A DNA stretch of 64,000 nt from Ceratothoa steindachneri (GCA_963969495.1 OZ018324.1:50033361-50097360); one strand, 5' to 3'. Shown: positions 10,151 to 23,822, counted from the stretch's first letter. Numbers and translations: made by a program. Notes: a model not told the origin generated them from the sequence alone.

Positions 10151-10229
10151 TCATATCTTTCGAGTCTCATATACACCTTTTTATTCCTCAAATAGATGCA
10201 GATGAGCATCTCCAAATTGCCCCTGAAAC

Positions 10230-11100
10230 CTAACTAAAATATTTTGTATGTTAGTCCTTTTACCCAAACCTTATTAAATGCCTTTTCAGCGTAACACAAA
10301 TGACAATGACAGTGCATTTTTCGGTCTTGGCTTTGACAATCATCTCGGTTAAAATGGCTATCGCCATAATGGTATCCTTTCCTCAGCCCGAAAAGGAAAT
10401 TCGTATTAATTCGGTTCTCATCCAGATATTCTACCAACCTTCCGTTCGTGTTTTTTTTTCCATTCTCTTCCCTGGGAAGTTCAGGATAGATATCGCCCTA
10501 ACTGGCTACTTGAAGGGAGGTTTACCTGGCTTAGGCTTGAATATCAATTTTGCTGTATTGAGATCTTTTGGGTAGTAGCCAAGATTTAGGCATGCATTAA
10601 TCGATTTTGAAATGCTCTCTAGGATGTTTCTCAGAGCCATTTAATAATATATTTTTTTACCCACTTTGCACCTGAGGACTTTTGCTTGAATGAGTCTATT
10701 GTACTTCCTACCCCTCTTCTGTTTACAGTGGTTCCGTCCCTATCTGTTCATTTACTTCTGGGTTTGTTTTTGGATGGAAAGATTCTGTGGGAACCATACC
10801 TGAGTTCTTCATCTACCATCTTCTCTGTATCTGTGTCGAAGTCAGCAATGTTTTAGGTGATGGAGTAATGGAGAATATTTCCCTCCAGCTTCTCCTGAAT
10901 CTGCTCTAGACATCTGCAATCTCCTGTATTGTAGTCCCCTGCCCGTTCTCTATTTTTATTTTTTCCTTGGGGTTCGATCCTCTTATCTTCCTGATTATTC
11001 CACACGCTGTTCATAGGCAGGCATCTTCTATTTTGTTGATTAGTTCTTCCCATTCTTGGTTTTGTTGTTCTCGGGTAGGTTCTTTCATAGCCTTTCCGAC
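10230..11100 (-). pseudogene. Decayed LINE reverse transcriptase (I/Jockey-like)
   Basis: From 11100 down, the minus strand encodes EEWEELINKIEDAC-like pre-RT sequence, then RT fingers/palm blocks: NACLNLGYYPKDLNTAKLI, KPGKPPFK, RAISILNFPGK, VEYLDENRINTNFLFGLRKGY, and finally YAEKAFNKVWVKGLTYK, the palm block with the D-to-E change at the first catalytic position. Stops interrupt it about every 30-60 codons. It ends at about 10234. Confidence 0.65.
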
Positions 11101-12379
11101 CCTCACAAAATACAAACTCCTAAAGCTGGAGTGAATAAAAAACAAAACAGCCCGATATATATGATAACAAATGCGAGAAGGATATAAAGGAAGATCTACA
11201 TAGAGACGCTGGAATCTAGCCAGTAAATGAGCTTATCAAGAAAAGAGGAAGAGCCAGTTATTGAGAAAACAAGAGAGGAGATTGGCTAGGAATTAGCTAA
11301 TCAAATAGTGCAAAGAGTGGGATGAGGTCGACATCGCCAATTCCCAAGTAGCATGGGAGCAAATGAAACAAAATAGAAGGAAGAGGAAATATTTACGTAT
11401 AAAAGAATTATAACAACAACCGGATACGACAAGACATCCCTGAAATTTAATCCCAAACATGACATAATTCCACGATTTCACAACGTATAAAGATAACCAA
11501 TTTTGACAACCTAATTGATTGAACACCTAGACAAAAATCTACCGAACATGTGACAAGATGAAGGAAAATAATCAAAAGAGAATGTAAGAATCAACGAAAA
11601 AATACCTACATAACATGACAAGGTATACAACTAAATCGATTTTTCGAAAACCAAGTAAAGAGTTAGATTATAACGAATGTATACAAGGTAAAACAAGATA
11701 ATAAAGATATTTACTAGTATAAAATATATAAAAATAACGGTTTGAAAGTCTAACAAAACATTAATACAGTAAAATAAGGCTTATCATCACTGACAATAAC
11801 CTGACAGTTAGGTAACCACTCTTCTACTAAATTCAAAGTTACCTCCAAGCAAACTTGCAACTCTCCAACTTCTTTCCTTTTCTCCATAATGTTTTACTAC
11901 TGTCCCTCCTAAATTGGTTTTCCACACAGACATAGGACATGGTCAATGAATGAAAATAAGTAGAAAAAAACATAAAGTAATACACACCATGGTATTAGCA
12001 CCACGTTTAGATATAAGTACTGGACAACCTAGGTCAACTTTTTAATCTCCTCCTAGTTTCCCATTGTACTATATCTTTTTTTCTCTCCTCTTTCTCTCCC
12101 TCCCACCTAAACCTCTGTCTCTGTGCCACCAGGTGGCACAGAGGCACGGCCATTAGAACCATAATATAAAGAAAGATCGACCTATAGATAGGATGCAAGG
12201 CAAAGGAAGAAATAAAGAACGAAATTAGAAAAAGAATAGTGGCACAAATATAACGGAAGTTATTAAATTCGGCGATCACACACATATCTTTAAGATAGTG
12301 TGTGCAACAGCCGAGATGACAAATAAAATAGCACAAAAAATGTTTACTATTATTTAATATGAGAATACCACATGGACAT
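11101..12379. other. Unassigned AT-rich stretch with one strong hairpin
   Basis: No coding region is supported; the ORFs at 11293-11526 and 12034-12420 (both minus) show no known motif. The only structure seen is the perfect inverted repeat at 12119-12143. Confidence 0.5.
12119..12143. repeat. Perfect 12-bp inverted repeat around one base
   Basis: CTCTGTGCCACC, then A, then GGTGGCACAGAG. Could fold as a tight hairpin; no associated gene is seen. Confidence 0.8.
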
Positions 12380-12577
12380 ATAGAAAGAGAAAAGCATATA
12401 AATATCAAATCATGTTTCAATTGCTATAAAATAGAGGGCCACACCGCAGAGCAATGCCCACAGAAAGAACTGAGCTCTTTCGAATGTGGTTACAAAAACC
12501 ATTATTGGAAAGAATGCGGTGCGACCCAGAAGTGCCTAAATTGTGGAGGGGTCAATAGAACGATGGAAATAGAGTGA
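12359..12577 (+). pseudogene. ORF1 zinc-knuckle remnant of the decayed LINE
   Basis: A 72-codon frame with CFNCYKIEGHTAEQC, then CGYKNHYWKEC and CLNCGG. These are three CCHC-type knuckles of the kind that close Gag-like ORF1 proteins in I and Jockey LINEs. The first Cys of the second knuckle is lost (FECGYK). The frame opens by chance upstream; the start is not real. Confidence 0.6.
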
Positions 12578-14350
12578 CCAAAACGGTAGGAAATCATAGT
12601 AAGAAAAGACAAAGAAGCGAAAGAAGCAAAGGAAAATAGGTGAAATGCACCCTATGCAGGTCTGGTAAAAACTACCGTCAACGAGGGGAGAGAGGCTAAG
12701 ATATCTATCTCGCTGTGCCTGATAGAGCTTCAAAAGAAGCCCTGAGGTGTATTTTATACGCACTTTGTGAACAGTAGAAAACCAGGAGCATTCGAATATT
12801 ATTCAACAATATGTTAGAAAAATATAGGATGAAGAAGATGTGGTTCCATGAATACCAACTCTCTTTGGAAATCCTAGACATAAGTGTAGCCAAAAACATT
12901 AGGCCAGGCCAACCAGGAGCAGAAAGAAACAGCTCCCTTTAGAAGAAAAAGATACCAACAACTCTACCTCAGAGGACGAACGTGAGATAAAGAACATGCT
13001 CCTTTAGGATAAAATTAGAATCTATCATGGAGACTGCGTCAAACTCAACAGCGACATGTTAAACGTACTCCGATGCGACAAGTTTGGAAGTGGATAAGAC
13101 TCTTCAAAGCGAAACACAAACCAGACGAACAATAACGCTTAAAATACTCATTAAGGAAATGATGGAAGTTGTAAGGAAAATAAACGTCAAGATTTTACAA
13201 ACTACTACAGATATCTGAATCGGAAAAAAAACACAATCTCTAGGCAACATCTTCAGGAAACATGATCGAGATATCATATTGATACAAGGGCTTGGGGTAA
13301 ACCCAGATAAGATCAATAAAAATATTCAACTACACCGTAATAAATGCCAATCCAACAGTTGACGTATTCGACAGAGAGGCTATAATAATTAGAAGAGAAG
13401 CCGTCTCCATAGAAATCAGTAGTTTGGATGAGACCTATTTGGCCATTAAAGTAGAACCCGAGTTATCACCAGTAGTGATAGACACAGCCTATCAACAGCC
13501 AAAACGGAACTACATTCCTATGTAAAATGCCACGCCAATATTCAGCACAGGGTTCTCAACAATATTCATGGGAGATCGGATTCCAAGGTGCAGGGCGAAT
13601 GGCTATCAAAGTAATAATTGAAGCGGACAAAATTTCGAAAAGTTGACAGAAGAAAAATATTCAAAATGATAGGCCTAGATTTTCCAACATATCTCACTGG
13701 TAAATACTGCTACTAAACCAAAGGTGGCACTAAGAATCCATTACATGTCATATAACATCCATATGTTGGAATGTTGGAACACTACTAAGTCTTAATCAGA
13801 ATCCGATACAAGTACCGGTACCAGAGAGAAAGAGATACAGTAGAGCAAACTGGGACAGATATACAGAAGAACTAACGAACTTTGTCCCATGTGATCTCTC
13901 AGAAGTAAACCTGATGAAATAAATGAAGAAAATGAGCGATTAGGAACATCTCTCATTGACCCGGAGGCCAAAAACATCCCGAGAACAAGAAACTGCATAC
14001 TCACACATTACCGATGGATAGAATAGATGAGAGAGAACAGACAGCTAAGCAATGTTTAATACCAAATCGAGATTCTTTGACCAAACAGAGAAAGGTAATT
14101 TGCGCTAAATAGAAGGAAAGAAGAGATAGAGCAGTTCATAGAAGAACAACAAGAAAACATATGGGATAGCCCTCGAGATCGACGACATTAAATAATTCGA
14201 GAGAGACTGGAAGGTAAGAACGAACAGTCAAAAGTTCACTATAGTCACCATCTCGAGACTAAAGGTAGCGCATATGAGGTAAAAGAAAAACTCTACCGAT
14301 ACCAACCTGAAGGTAAAGGACTAGGATTAAAAATAACTTCGTCAGGATAC
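12380..14350 (+). mobile_element. Decayed LINE with zinc-knuckle ORF1 and endonuclease (I/Jockey-like)
   Basis: Starts with an ORF1 piece carrying CCHC knuckles (12410-12560), passes through an acidic linker (12930-13000) and an APE-type endonuclease region near 13360-13620 with readable pieces AIIIRREAVSIEISSLDETYL, QQPKRNYIPM and TIFMGDR. The last two correspond to the RNYIP and GDFNA-type blocks of Jockey/I endonucleases. It continues to an endonuclease-RT linker (KRYSRANWDRYTEEL, near 13830). RT blocks are not readable. Stops are dense, so this is an old copy. Confidence 0.6.
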
Positions 14351-15783
<1,433 letters not shown>

Positions 15784-15867
15784 ATGTAACGATCAAATGT
15801 TTCTAGACCTAGGCAGTGCACAGATACTGTAACGATCAAGTGTTTCTATACCTAGAATATTTTCGCC

Positions 15868-16655
15868 ATGGACCTTGAAGCGGTTAAAGTGCTCCTTGAG
15901 ACACAGGGCAAAATCTTCAAGAAGACTGCCTTGGAGGTTATTGTGGAACAACTGAAGTCAAAAATTCCCTATTCGGAGGAAACCATAGCAGACTTGATGA
16001 AGAGCCTTGAGTTTACGCAAGCGGAAGTGAAGGAGCTACAGTGTGGAGTGTTGGTGCTCAAAAAAACAAATAATGATAATAGAAAACTATAGAAAATATG
16101 AAGTCGCAGATTGAGGAGTTAGAAAGAAGAACAAATTACCAAGAGAATTATAGCCGACGGAACAACCTTCGTTTCACCGGGGTTCAAGAACAACCCGTTG
16201 GTGAATCATGGGAAGAGACAGCTCAAATTGTAACGAAACTGCTTGAGGATAAGCTTCAAATACCACCTATGAAACTAGGGAGAGCACACCGGACAGGCCA
16301 AGCTAACCCTTCACTACCTAGAACTATTATTGTGGGATTCAAGAAGTTTGGTGATCGAGAGATAGTACTTAGGAACGCAAGAAAACTTAAAGGCACAAGA
16401 ATCTACATCAACGAGGACCTGTGCCAAGCTTCACAAGGTATCAGGAATAAACAACTTCCCTTACGGAAGGAGGCCAGAAACCAAGGGAAGATTGCTTTCT
16501 CCAAATACATAAAACCAATAATCAAGGAACGAATGACTCAACAACCTGAGACTGCCAGTAACGGAACAACGAGGAGAGCTGCTGGTGAAGTCACAGTGGC
16601 TGGGGGTGCTGGTGGTGGCCAGCCGGCTTGCAGTGATGCCGTAGCTAAGAAATAG
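15868..16655 (+). pseudogene. ORF1 protein of the L2/CR1-like LINE
   Basis: The 74-codon frame starting MDLEAVKVLLETQGK ends at a stop (16090-16092) just before the second frame at 16098. The two read as one ORF1 with a small lesion. Residues before the break are coiled-coil-like; after it come the NQENYSRRNNLRFTGVQE-type block and WEETAQIVTKLLEDKLQI, followed by ERxHRTG-like GRAHRTG, matching the RRM-like core of L1/CR1 ORF1 RNA-binding proteins. The end is Gly/Ala/Val/Ser-rich and continues in another frame to about 16880. The product would coat LINE RNA. Confidence 0.75.
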
Positions 16656-16950
16656 CGACGTTTCTTCAGCTGGTGTCTGGGTTACTGCTGGTGCTGCGGC
16701 AGTATCTCCCGCTGGTGTTGTGGTCATGTCTCCTTCTGGTGCTAGTGCGGGTGGTGTTGTGGCCATGTCTTCTGCTGTTGCTGGGGCGGTTGCTGCGGCA
16801 TCATCTCTTGGTGACATTCGAGTTGGTAGCGGTGTTGTACAGCGACAGCAAAGAAATCTACGAAGCCGTAGGAAATAGATGAACTTCCCCGTATCAGTTC
16901 TACATTTGTTTTGTTTTTCTGATACCTCTAATGGTATCTAGAGGACTATT

Positions 16951-17967
16951 ATGTGTGAATTAGCCTTTTCTTCATTAAGTGATGAATCCCTAGTGTCCGT
17001 TATTGCATCCTTTGGCAACGGAGGTCATTATAGAAATAAAGAATTTGATCCCTTATATATAGATAACTCTAAACACAACAGTGATTTAGATGTAAACAAG
17101 TTCTTTATGCGTGATAGGTTCGTTTGTGTTCCTAAAACTGATATGTGTTTGCCGATAAAATTAACTTAAGTAGTAAAAAAATTTAACAATATGTAATCTG
17201 AATATACGATCCATTCCAAAGAACCTCCAATATTTTAAAGATACAGTTATGTAGAACACAACTTTAAACATTAATGTTTTGGTTTCACTGAAATTAGACA
17301 AGATCCGAAACTTGGTGTCTCTGTATGAAATGCCTGAATATTATGTTTAATAACTGTAGAAATGTTCATGGTGGTGGTGTGTATGGACTTATATGTGTCA
17401 AATGAATACGACTCGTCTGTCCTGAATCACTTTACCATTTCAGACTCTTTTACTGAAACAATTGACGTGGAGGTGACAATTGGGACGTAAAGGTATTTAT
17501 TTTTATGTATTTACCGGCCTCCAAATGGTAATGTTCATAATTTTCATACAACAATGTCTGACATTCTTTCTTCAGTCTATGGAAAGAAATATCAAGGTAT
17601 TTTTATTATAGGGGACTTTAATATCGACTTATTTAAATGTAATGAAACTAATGTCTTTGAATTTATTAATTTAATATTTTCTTTTTTACTCCACCCATTT
17701 ATAACCAAGCCGACCAGAGTCACCAGCACCTCAGCTACACTCATAGATCACATATGGGCAACTTATTTGGATGAAAAGATAGTTAACTATATAACAGAAA
17801 CTGATATCCCGCACCATTATCCCACATTATCTCGTTTTAAGCTTAAACAAGCTAAACAGAAACCTCAGATTATTTATGGAAGAGCTGTTACAAAATTTTT
17901 AATGGAAAATATTTCTTCTAATCTTTCTGTTGTAAATTGGAATAATATACTATTCAAATCGTTGTGA
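16951..17967 (+). pseudogene. APE-type endonuclease region of the LINE ORF2
   Basis: Pieces in order: SLSDESLVSVI (16970s), SETWCLCMKC-like (near 17300), GGGV (17370s), YRPPNGNVHNF (17510) and, in the 137-codon frame at 17554, IFIIGDFNIDLF with the catalytic GDFN, then PTRVTSTSATLIDHIW carrying the final DH-type block. These are the standard blocks of LINE AP endonucleases that nick target DNA. Frames change at least twice before 17554. Confidence 0.75.
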
Positions 17968-18155
17968 CGAAACTTACAGTGTCTTTTACGAAAAGTTTAA
18001 CATACTTTTTCAGAAACACTTTCCGATTAAAAAAAATAGCTTAATCGGACAAACATAGATTAGAAAGACTTTCAAAAACATGACTAGTAACGTATGGACG
18101 CACTTATAAACAATATAGGAATAAACTAACATCACTGTTAATAGAAGCGAGGAAC

Positions 18156-19790
18156 TTGTATTACAAAACCCAACTGAATGAGAATCAAGGAAACCCTAAA
18201 AAACAGTGGAAAACCATAAACTGTCTTCTGGGTAGAACTAGTAATGTACACAAGCATACTATTGAATTAAACCCACCAGGCAAGGATGTATTAGAAAAGT
18301 TTAATGAACACTTTCTTCGAAATAATTTTACAGTTAATGAGTATGATTGCATAAAGTATTTAAAAGACCCACTTAACTTCTCCATGTACTTAACGCCAGA
18401 TAACAAAACTGAAGTTGAAACTCTTCTTAATTATTTGAAAATAGACAAGCCTGGCTATGACATTTCTCTGAAAATAATAAAATGCTCTTCTTCAGCTATA
18501 TCTACCCCTCTGACTTAAAATCAACCTATCACTAAAATCTGCTATTCTTCCAGACCAACTTAAAAAGCTAAAGTAATTCTCTAATTCTCCTATTGAAATC
18601 AGATGACAGAGGTTATCCAGACAATTACCGTCCCATTTCCATACTTCCGGAATTTAGTAAAATATTTGAAAAAATATTCCCTTTAGATTAATTAATTATC
18701 TCGAAAAGAACAACCTAATAACTGAATAACAATATGGCTTTAGGGCACAATACTTCACTGAATCAGCAATAGTACATTTTGTTAATAATGTGTATTCATG
18801 TTTAGAGGAAAGAATGTACATAGTGGGCGTTTTCATAGATTTATCAAAGGCTTTTGATACTATAGACCATAAAATTTTACTTCATAAATTAGAATACTAT
18901 GGAATTAGGGGTGTATCATTGAAATTGTTTCGCAGCTACCTTAATATCAACTCTCCGTTTAAAGAAATTTTTAAAGGGGTACCAGAGGGTTCTATTTTAG
19001 GCCCAATACTTTTTCCTTTATATATTAATGACATTGTAAATGGTAGTAATAAGTTTAGTTTTGTAGTATATGCTGATGATACAACCCTCTTACTCAGGGC
19101 CGGCTCTAGGTCATTGGGTGCCTTAGGCGAGAGTGTACTTTGGCGCTCCCAGCCCCAGAAACAACGCTTCCTGAAAGCAATACCTGGCGGCTTGGATGAT
19201 ATTCTCATTACAGAAGATAATCAGTTGACACGTTGAGAAAAATGACAACACGACGACGTCCTTCTGTATCAATTTGAGAACCGGTGATGGCCTGTTGCGC
19301 TCTCCCTCTATCACTTTAAGAAATAAAACTTGTCAATATCAAGAAAACATGTCCAGTAGCCTAAGTGTAATGGGTGTGTTTTAAATTTATTATACATATA
19401 TGTTATTATTTTTTTAACCTGTAATTTGGCGCCCTAGGCACCCGCCTATGTGACCTATGTGCGCAGAACCGGCCCTGCTCTTACTCAAGGATAAAAACTT
19501 AAATTCTTTATATACAAACTTAATCTCTGAATTAAACAAAGTTAGGTTATGAATTAATTTTAATAAACTATTACTCAATATCTTAAAAACAAATTTTATG
19601 CTATTTTAAAATCGTTCTGTAAAAAACTCTATTCCCCAAGTAACCTTAAATGGTGAAATAATTGAACAAGTTAATCATACTAAATTTCTTGGTGTTACTG
19701 TTGATGAAAACCTAAATTGGAAGTACCATATTTACCAAACATGCATAAAGATGTCTAAAATCATAGGTATTCTCTACAGAATCAGACATA
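18156..19790 (+). pseudogene. RT of the L2/CR1-like LINE, split by a MITE
   Basis: 18156-18518 holds the pre-RT linker (NPKKQWKTINCLLGR). 18790-19094 holds the palm: FIDLSKAFDTIDHKILL, GVPEGSILGPILFPLYIND and the intact catalytic FVVYADDTTLLL. Immediately after YADDTTLLL the MITE begins; RT resumes after 19486 (NLISELNKVRL) and reaches the thumb block HTKFLGVTVDENLNWKYHI near 19700. Stops between 18520 and 18790 add further damage. Confidence 0.8.
19095..19477. mobile_element. hAT-type MITE with 8-bp target duplication
   Basis: 383 bp with inverted ends CAGGGCCGGCTCT and (complement) CAGGGCCGGTTCT, flanked by perfect CTCTTACT duplications at 19087-19094 and 19478-19485. An 8-bp TSD with CAG ends marks the hAT superfamily. 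No transposase is encoded; the ORFs inside are shadows. It sits in the RT of the L2-like LINE, so it is younger than that LINE. Confidence 0.95.
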
Positions 19791-19799
19791 ACCTGACTA

Positions 19800-20290
19800 C
19801 AGAGGCAATGGCCAGCAATGACGCGAACATTAAGCTACAGATACAGAAAAAATACCCAGGAACATCTATTTGTACAACAGAGCTGACATGAAAGCCATTA
19901 CCCGTGACTTAGCTGACTTTAAAGATACTTTCGTCGACAGTGACCCTATGGCCAATTCCGCGGAAGTGAATTGGACTAGACTACGAGACTTCTTACATGA
20001 AACAATGGGCAAGCACATATCCAAGAAAACTCACACGGAACCGGTCACAACCATAGTTCAATAGACAATTAAAGAAACTACACAGAAACAAGGTAAAAGA
20101 GGGCAAAACGGTACAACGATACACAACACTGAGAACACTACAGAATCATGCAAAAAACATTCCTAAAAGAAATAAAACAAGCAGAAACTAACTACACAGC
20201 CACCTTCCTCACAAACAAAACTCAAAAGATTTTTACAGCTTCTTCAAAGCACGCAAACAAGACTACAGGTATAACAACATTACTAGACAC
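19800..20290 (+). pseudogene. LINE endonuclease-RT linker fragment
   Basis: The frame 19870-20064 reads YNRADMKAITRDLADFKDTF and EVNWTRLRDFLHETMGKHISKKT, the linker after the endonuclease in Jockey/RTE-type LINEs. Later pieces in other frames (INRKLRKLHRNK, KDFYSFFKARKQD) match the lysine-rich pre-RT segment. It differs from the L2-like LINE before it and ends at the hAT remnant. Confidence 0.6.
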
Positions 20291-20329
20291 ATGCTTTTCA
20301 TTGAAGCTCAAAGTAACTTAGGATACAAC

Positions 20330-21430
20330 AAAGTACTACACTTGGAGCGCACATGTCCCACTCGGTGGCTGTATTTATATAGGACTCTACTAAAGATAAA
20401 GTTTCGCTAAGACGTTGTACTGGCTATTTTAGATGCCACCATTGACACGGATGCAGAGGGATCCACCCAAGCAGCTGGTCTTAGCTCATATATGCTGTCA
20501 GCCTCTTTTATTTTTCATTTTCATTTACTCGAGAGAATCTTAAGTCTTACTTATGCGCTGTCGGGAAAGCTCCAGGCTAAAGATAATTCTCTAATTATAG
20601 CTTCCAGTTTCATACGGAGTACAAAGGACAAGCTGGAACGGATGAGGTCAGAGATGGAGTATCAGACAACAGTGGACAGAGCCAAGGCATTTGCCACAGA
20701 ACTCAGTCTCCCAAAGAGTGACCCTACCCCGCGAGTCCCGCGACCCGCAAGAGCACGGAGTGTGTCCACAGCTTTGGTAAGGTTTGTTGTATCATCCACT
20801 GGGCAAAGACAAACAGGAGATGACAAAAAAAGATTGTACTTTGAAACACTGGATCGCTTTATCTCCGAGTTAAACAGGCGATTTACCGATGAACAACTTG
20901 ATGCTATCAATGTATTTGATTGTTCTTCTCCCTATTTCATGGATATGACCAGAATGGAACAGTTTGTCCACCTGTATCCTCAACTGATTAACATTTTCCT
21001 TCTCGATTCCCAGTGCCAGATGGCATAAGCTTTCCTTGAACTTGAGTTGAATTACGTGGAGGAGGAGGAGGAGAAAAACATAATTTTAGCTCTCACAAAA
21101 CTGAACACTATGTCTGTTGCACTTTCAGAGGTGATTAAATTATTTCAGATTGCTGCAACACCACCAGTTTCAATTGCATCAAACGAGAGATTTTTCTCAG
21201 TTTTAAAGAGAGTTAAAACATACCTGAGGACAACTATGGATGACGGCAGACTTACTCATCTCATGTGAATGGCTATGGGACCTACTGTTGTCAAATCACT
21301 GGAGCCCAATGAACTCGTTAGTGAATTTGCTGGTTTGAGGCATCAGCGTTTTCCACCGATGAACTAATTACCATTCCAGTTTGCAGTGAAGCCTACGTGA
21401 AAAGTTCATCTAAAGGGAAATAAATGTTAA
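20330..21430 (+). pseudogene. hAT transposase C-terminal remnant (ZMYM/DUF4371-like)
   Basis: Starts with LERTCPTRW (near 20342), a conserved hAT block, continues through 20492-21028 (178 codons, including YFETLDRFISELNRRF) and ends with the C-terminal dimerisation block PPVSIASNERFFSVLKRVK and YLRTTMDDGRLTHLM (21150-21268). One stop separates the two main frames at 21026. The N-terminal zinc finger and first catalytic part are missing. Such proteins move hAT transposons; this copy is dead. Confidence 0.85.
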
Positions 21431-22853
21431 ATCACTGTCTCTGTCTCCCCTATATTTTGTTGCATTTGGAATTTAACTGTATGATCATGTGATATTATTG
21501 TCGCACTTGCATTATTTTTAAATAGAATTGAGTGTCGATAGGAAGTCTATTTATCTCCCTGCCGCTCGCTATCCATGGCGCTGAAACGAAATTTCTCGAT
21601 CCTCAACTAAATACCTTGAGTAAGTGCAGGCCAGAGACCTAGTGTTCAAAGTGGAGTGATGGTGAGTGAGACTGCATTTTAAAAAGCTCAAGGTGTCTTA
21701 AACACTTTATAACAGCATGTGTTATATGCACAGGCAAATATTTAATAAAGGCAGTTAAAGGCATTTAAATAATTACATAAATAATTAGGTTGGTTGGCTG
21801 GGCTGATGACGTTGCCACACCATAGCTTCGGCTGAATTGACGCCTGTGTAATTGAATATCACATCATGAGGAGTTCTTTCTAACCTATCTATTCATTTTA
21901 ATTCACCCCCCCCCCCCGAAAAAAAACTTTTCGCGGCTTTTATCACATTTCAACCTAACACAATCTAAACTTCTTCCAAAGTCCCAGTGGCTAAGTTCTA
22001 GGCGACAAAACTATCCGATACGTACCCTTCCTTCCAAACCAGCGCGCACTGTACACACTCTTCCGAGTTTGAACCATTCAACCACAGCATGTACCCGACT
22101 AACCCAACACTCACTGTTGCGTACCAGCCTACAGGCATTACTACCTACCCTATTAGGTGTTCAATGATACGAAACCTTCCCATAAGTACCCTTCCTTCCC
22201 AGGACTCACTACTCACAGCCTTCCTCCGACCTGGAACCATTTAGCCTTAATTGCGCGTCCAAATGATCAAGCCTCCCCCCTCCTGGTCACAGCACCCACC
22301 ATTGAGATCCCCCCCCCCATCCTGGCCACAATACCCACCGTTTACTATGTTCCCCTCCGTCCATCGCAAACCGACAGCCATTTTCCCACAGATTCACCTT
22401 CCTTAACTCAACTCCCGCCTTTTCTTACCTGTCTTCCCACAAACTTAAACCTTCACCCCTAAGAGTATACCCTACTTGCCCCAGCACCTACCACCGTTGC
22501 CCACTTTGGAATCGCCTTTCTCCTGGATTCACCGTTTAATATATTCTTTGATGGTAGAACCATCAGCTCTAATGTACTTCTCTATATTTTTCCTTCGGAG
22601 CATTTCTCCCTGCTCCATTTCCTTTTAATCTTAATAACCTACCATACATTCTCAAATAGCTAATACCGTACTTCAATATCGAGCCTTCCTTGCCCCAACA
22701 CCAACCATTTAATATATTCCCTGATTGCAGTCCCTCAGTAAAATGCCCCGTCAGGGCATTTCAGTGCGGCGCTAATACCGATAATCACAGCTAGTAGACT
22801 TGAGCTGGAGGTGATAGGGAGACATGTAAAGAAAGATAAAACAGATTAGCAAG

Positions 22854-22857
<4 letters not shown>
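21431..22857. other. Unassigned, C-rich
   Basis: No gene is supported. 22000-22720 is unusually C/T-rich with CCCTTCCTTCC and CACCCACC motifs and loosely repeated phrases (CCCAGCACCTACCACCGTT against CCCCAACACCAACCATTTAATATATTC), perhaps an old degenerate repeat. A small hairpin AAATGCCC-CGTCA-GGGCATTT lies at 22741-22761. Confidence 0.5.

Positions 22858-22911
<54 letters not shown>
22858..22911. repeat. (GA)n microsatellite
   Basis: About 52 bases of GA, followed by a short A run. Confidence 0.95.
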
Positions 22912-22914
<3 letters not shown>

Positions 22915-23199
22915 AAATATATTTAACGAAACTGGTCTCTAATATCAGACATTCCTAACTAAATCAAATACAAATATGAATACGTATACAGAAAGAGCGA
23001 GATTTTTATTTCTTTCTTCTTTAAGGCGCCTAACTTGCGATTGCCACCAAACACATAAGTCTCCGTAATTTAAAATCAACCAAATACTAAGCTACGTTAA
23101 AATATAAACACACAAACAAATAAATTACAAACAGTAAACAAGAAACAAACAAAAACAAAACATGCTTCGACGCTGGAGCACGCACCTAAACCCAAGAGA
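22912..23199. other. Unassigned AT-rich stretch
   Basis: Nothing recognised. Confidence 0.5.
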
Positions 23200-23520
23200 C
23201 TGAGATATAATTTAGGAGGTCAGCCTCCTCCAAAAAGTCAAGGAGTTAACATGTATGTGTGCAGGAACCCATAATGAGTATGAGGGACAAGCAGTAGCAA
23301 TCCCACTCTTTCAGGGAACCGGGACAAGTAACGTGCGGAGATCTCCAAGACTGGGACACCCAACAAGAATGTGCCGAACAATCTGGGGGACAACGCGATC
23401 ATCACAATAAGGCTCAGGGGAACGCCCCATCAAATGGCGGTGCGTCCAGTGAGTATGCCTAAATCGAACACCACAGGAGGCAACCTGAAGCCACCAAGGC
23501 ATTGAGGGATAGTTCCACGG
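23200..23520 (-). pseudogene. LINE ORF2 C-terminal zinc-motif remnant
   Basis: The minus frame 23311-23502 reads VRFRHTHWTHRHLMGRSPE, then PYCDDRVVPQIVRHILVGCPSL. This is the C-terminal block (RxGHTxLTHxHL ... CxxC ... RHILxxCPxL) found after RT/RNase H in I-type LINEs; here the CxxC pair is reduced to one Cys. RT is not found next to it. Confidence 0.7.
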
Positions 23521-23565
23521 GAACAGTCACTGCCCGATTGCACGCAATTCTAAGTTCCCAGAATG

Positions 23566-23822
23566 CCAAAACCACGTACCCAAAGCTTCTCAGGATAATG
23601 GTTAACCATGTACCAACAAACTTCTCAGGAGAGTGCCGAGCCCCGTACCAAAAACTTTTCATAATAATGGCCAGACATGTAGGTACCAAAAAGCTTCTCA
23701 TGAGAATCCCCAGCCACGCACCCAAAACTTTTTACGATAATGGCCAGTCATGTACCAACAAATTTCTCAGGAGACTGCCCACCATGTACCAAAAACTTCT
23801 CATGAAAATGCCCAGTCATTGA
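23566..23822. repeat. Degenerate minisatellite with ~30-40 bp units
   Basis: About seven units of the form ACCAAAAACTTCTCATGATAATGGCCAGCCATGT, with alternating CTTCTCAGGA and CTTTTCATAA versions. The unit pattern starts near 23566 and decays near 23822. Confidence 0.8.

Larger units (their letters stand above)
15784..19800 (+). mobile_element. L2/CR1-like LINE, nearly full length but decayed and interrupted
   Basis: ORF1 (15868-16880), an APE-type endonuclease (about 16950-17970) and RT (18156-19790) follow one another on the plus strand, the layout of L2/CR1-group elements. Just upstream, ACTGTAACGATCAAGTGTTTCTA and a near copy at 15786 form a ~45 bp tandem repeat, a possible 5' UTR repeat. 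The RT is split by a hAT-type MITE (19095-19477). The 3' end is not defined; similarity ends near 19800, where another LINE fragment begins. Confidence 0.8.

Noticed and set aside
16461..16817. Minus-strand Ala/Thr/Pro-rich ORF
   Set aside because: Antisense to the Gly/Ala/Val-rich end of the LINE ORF1.
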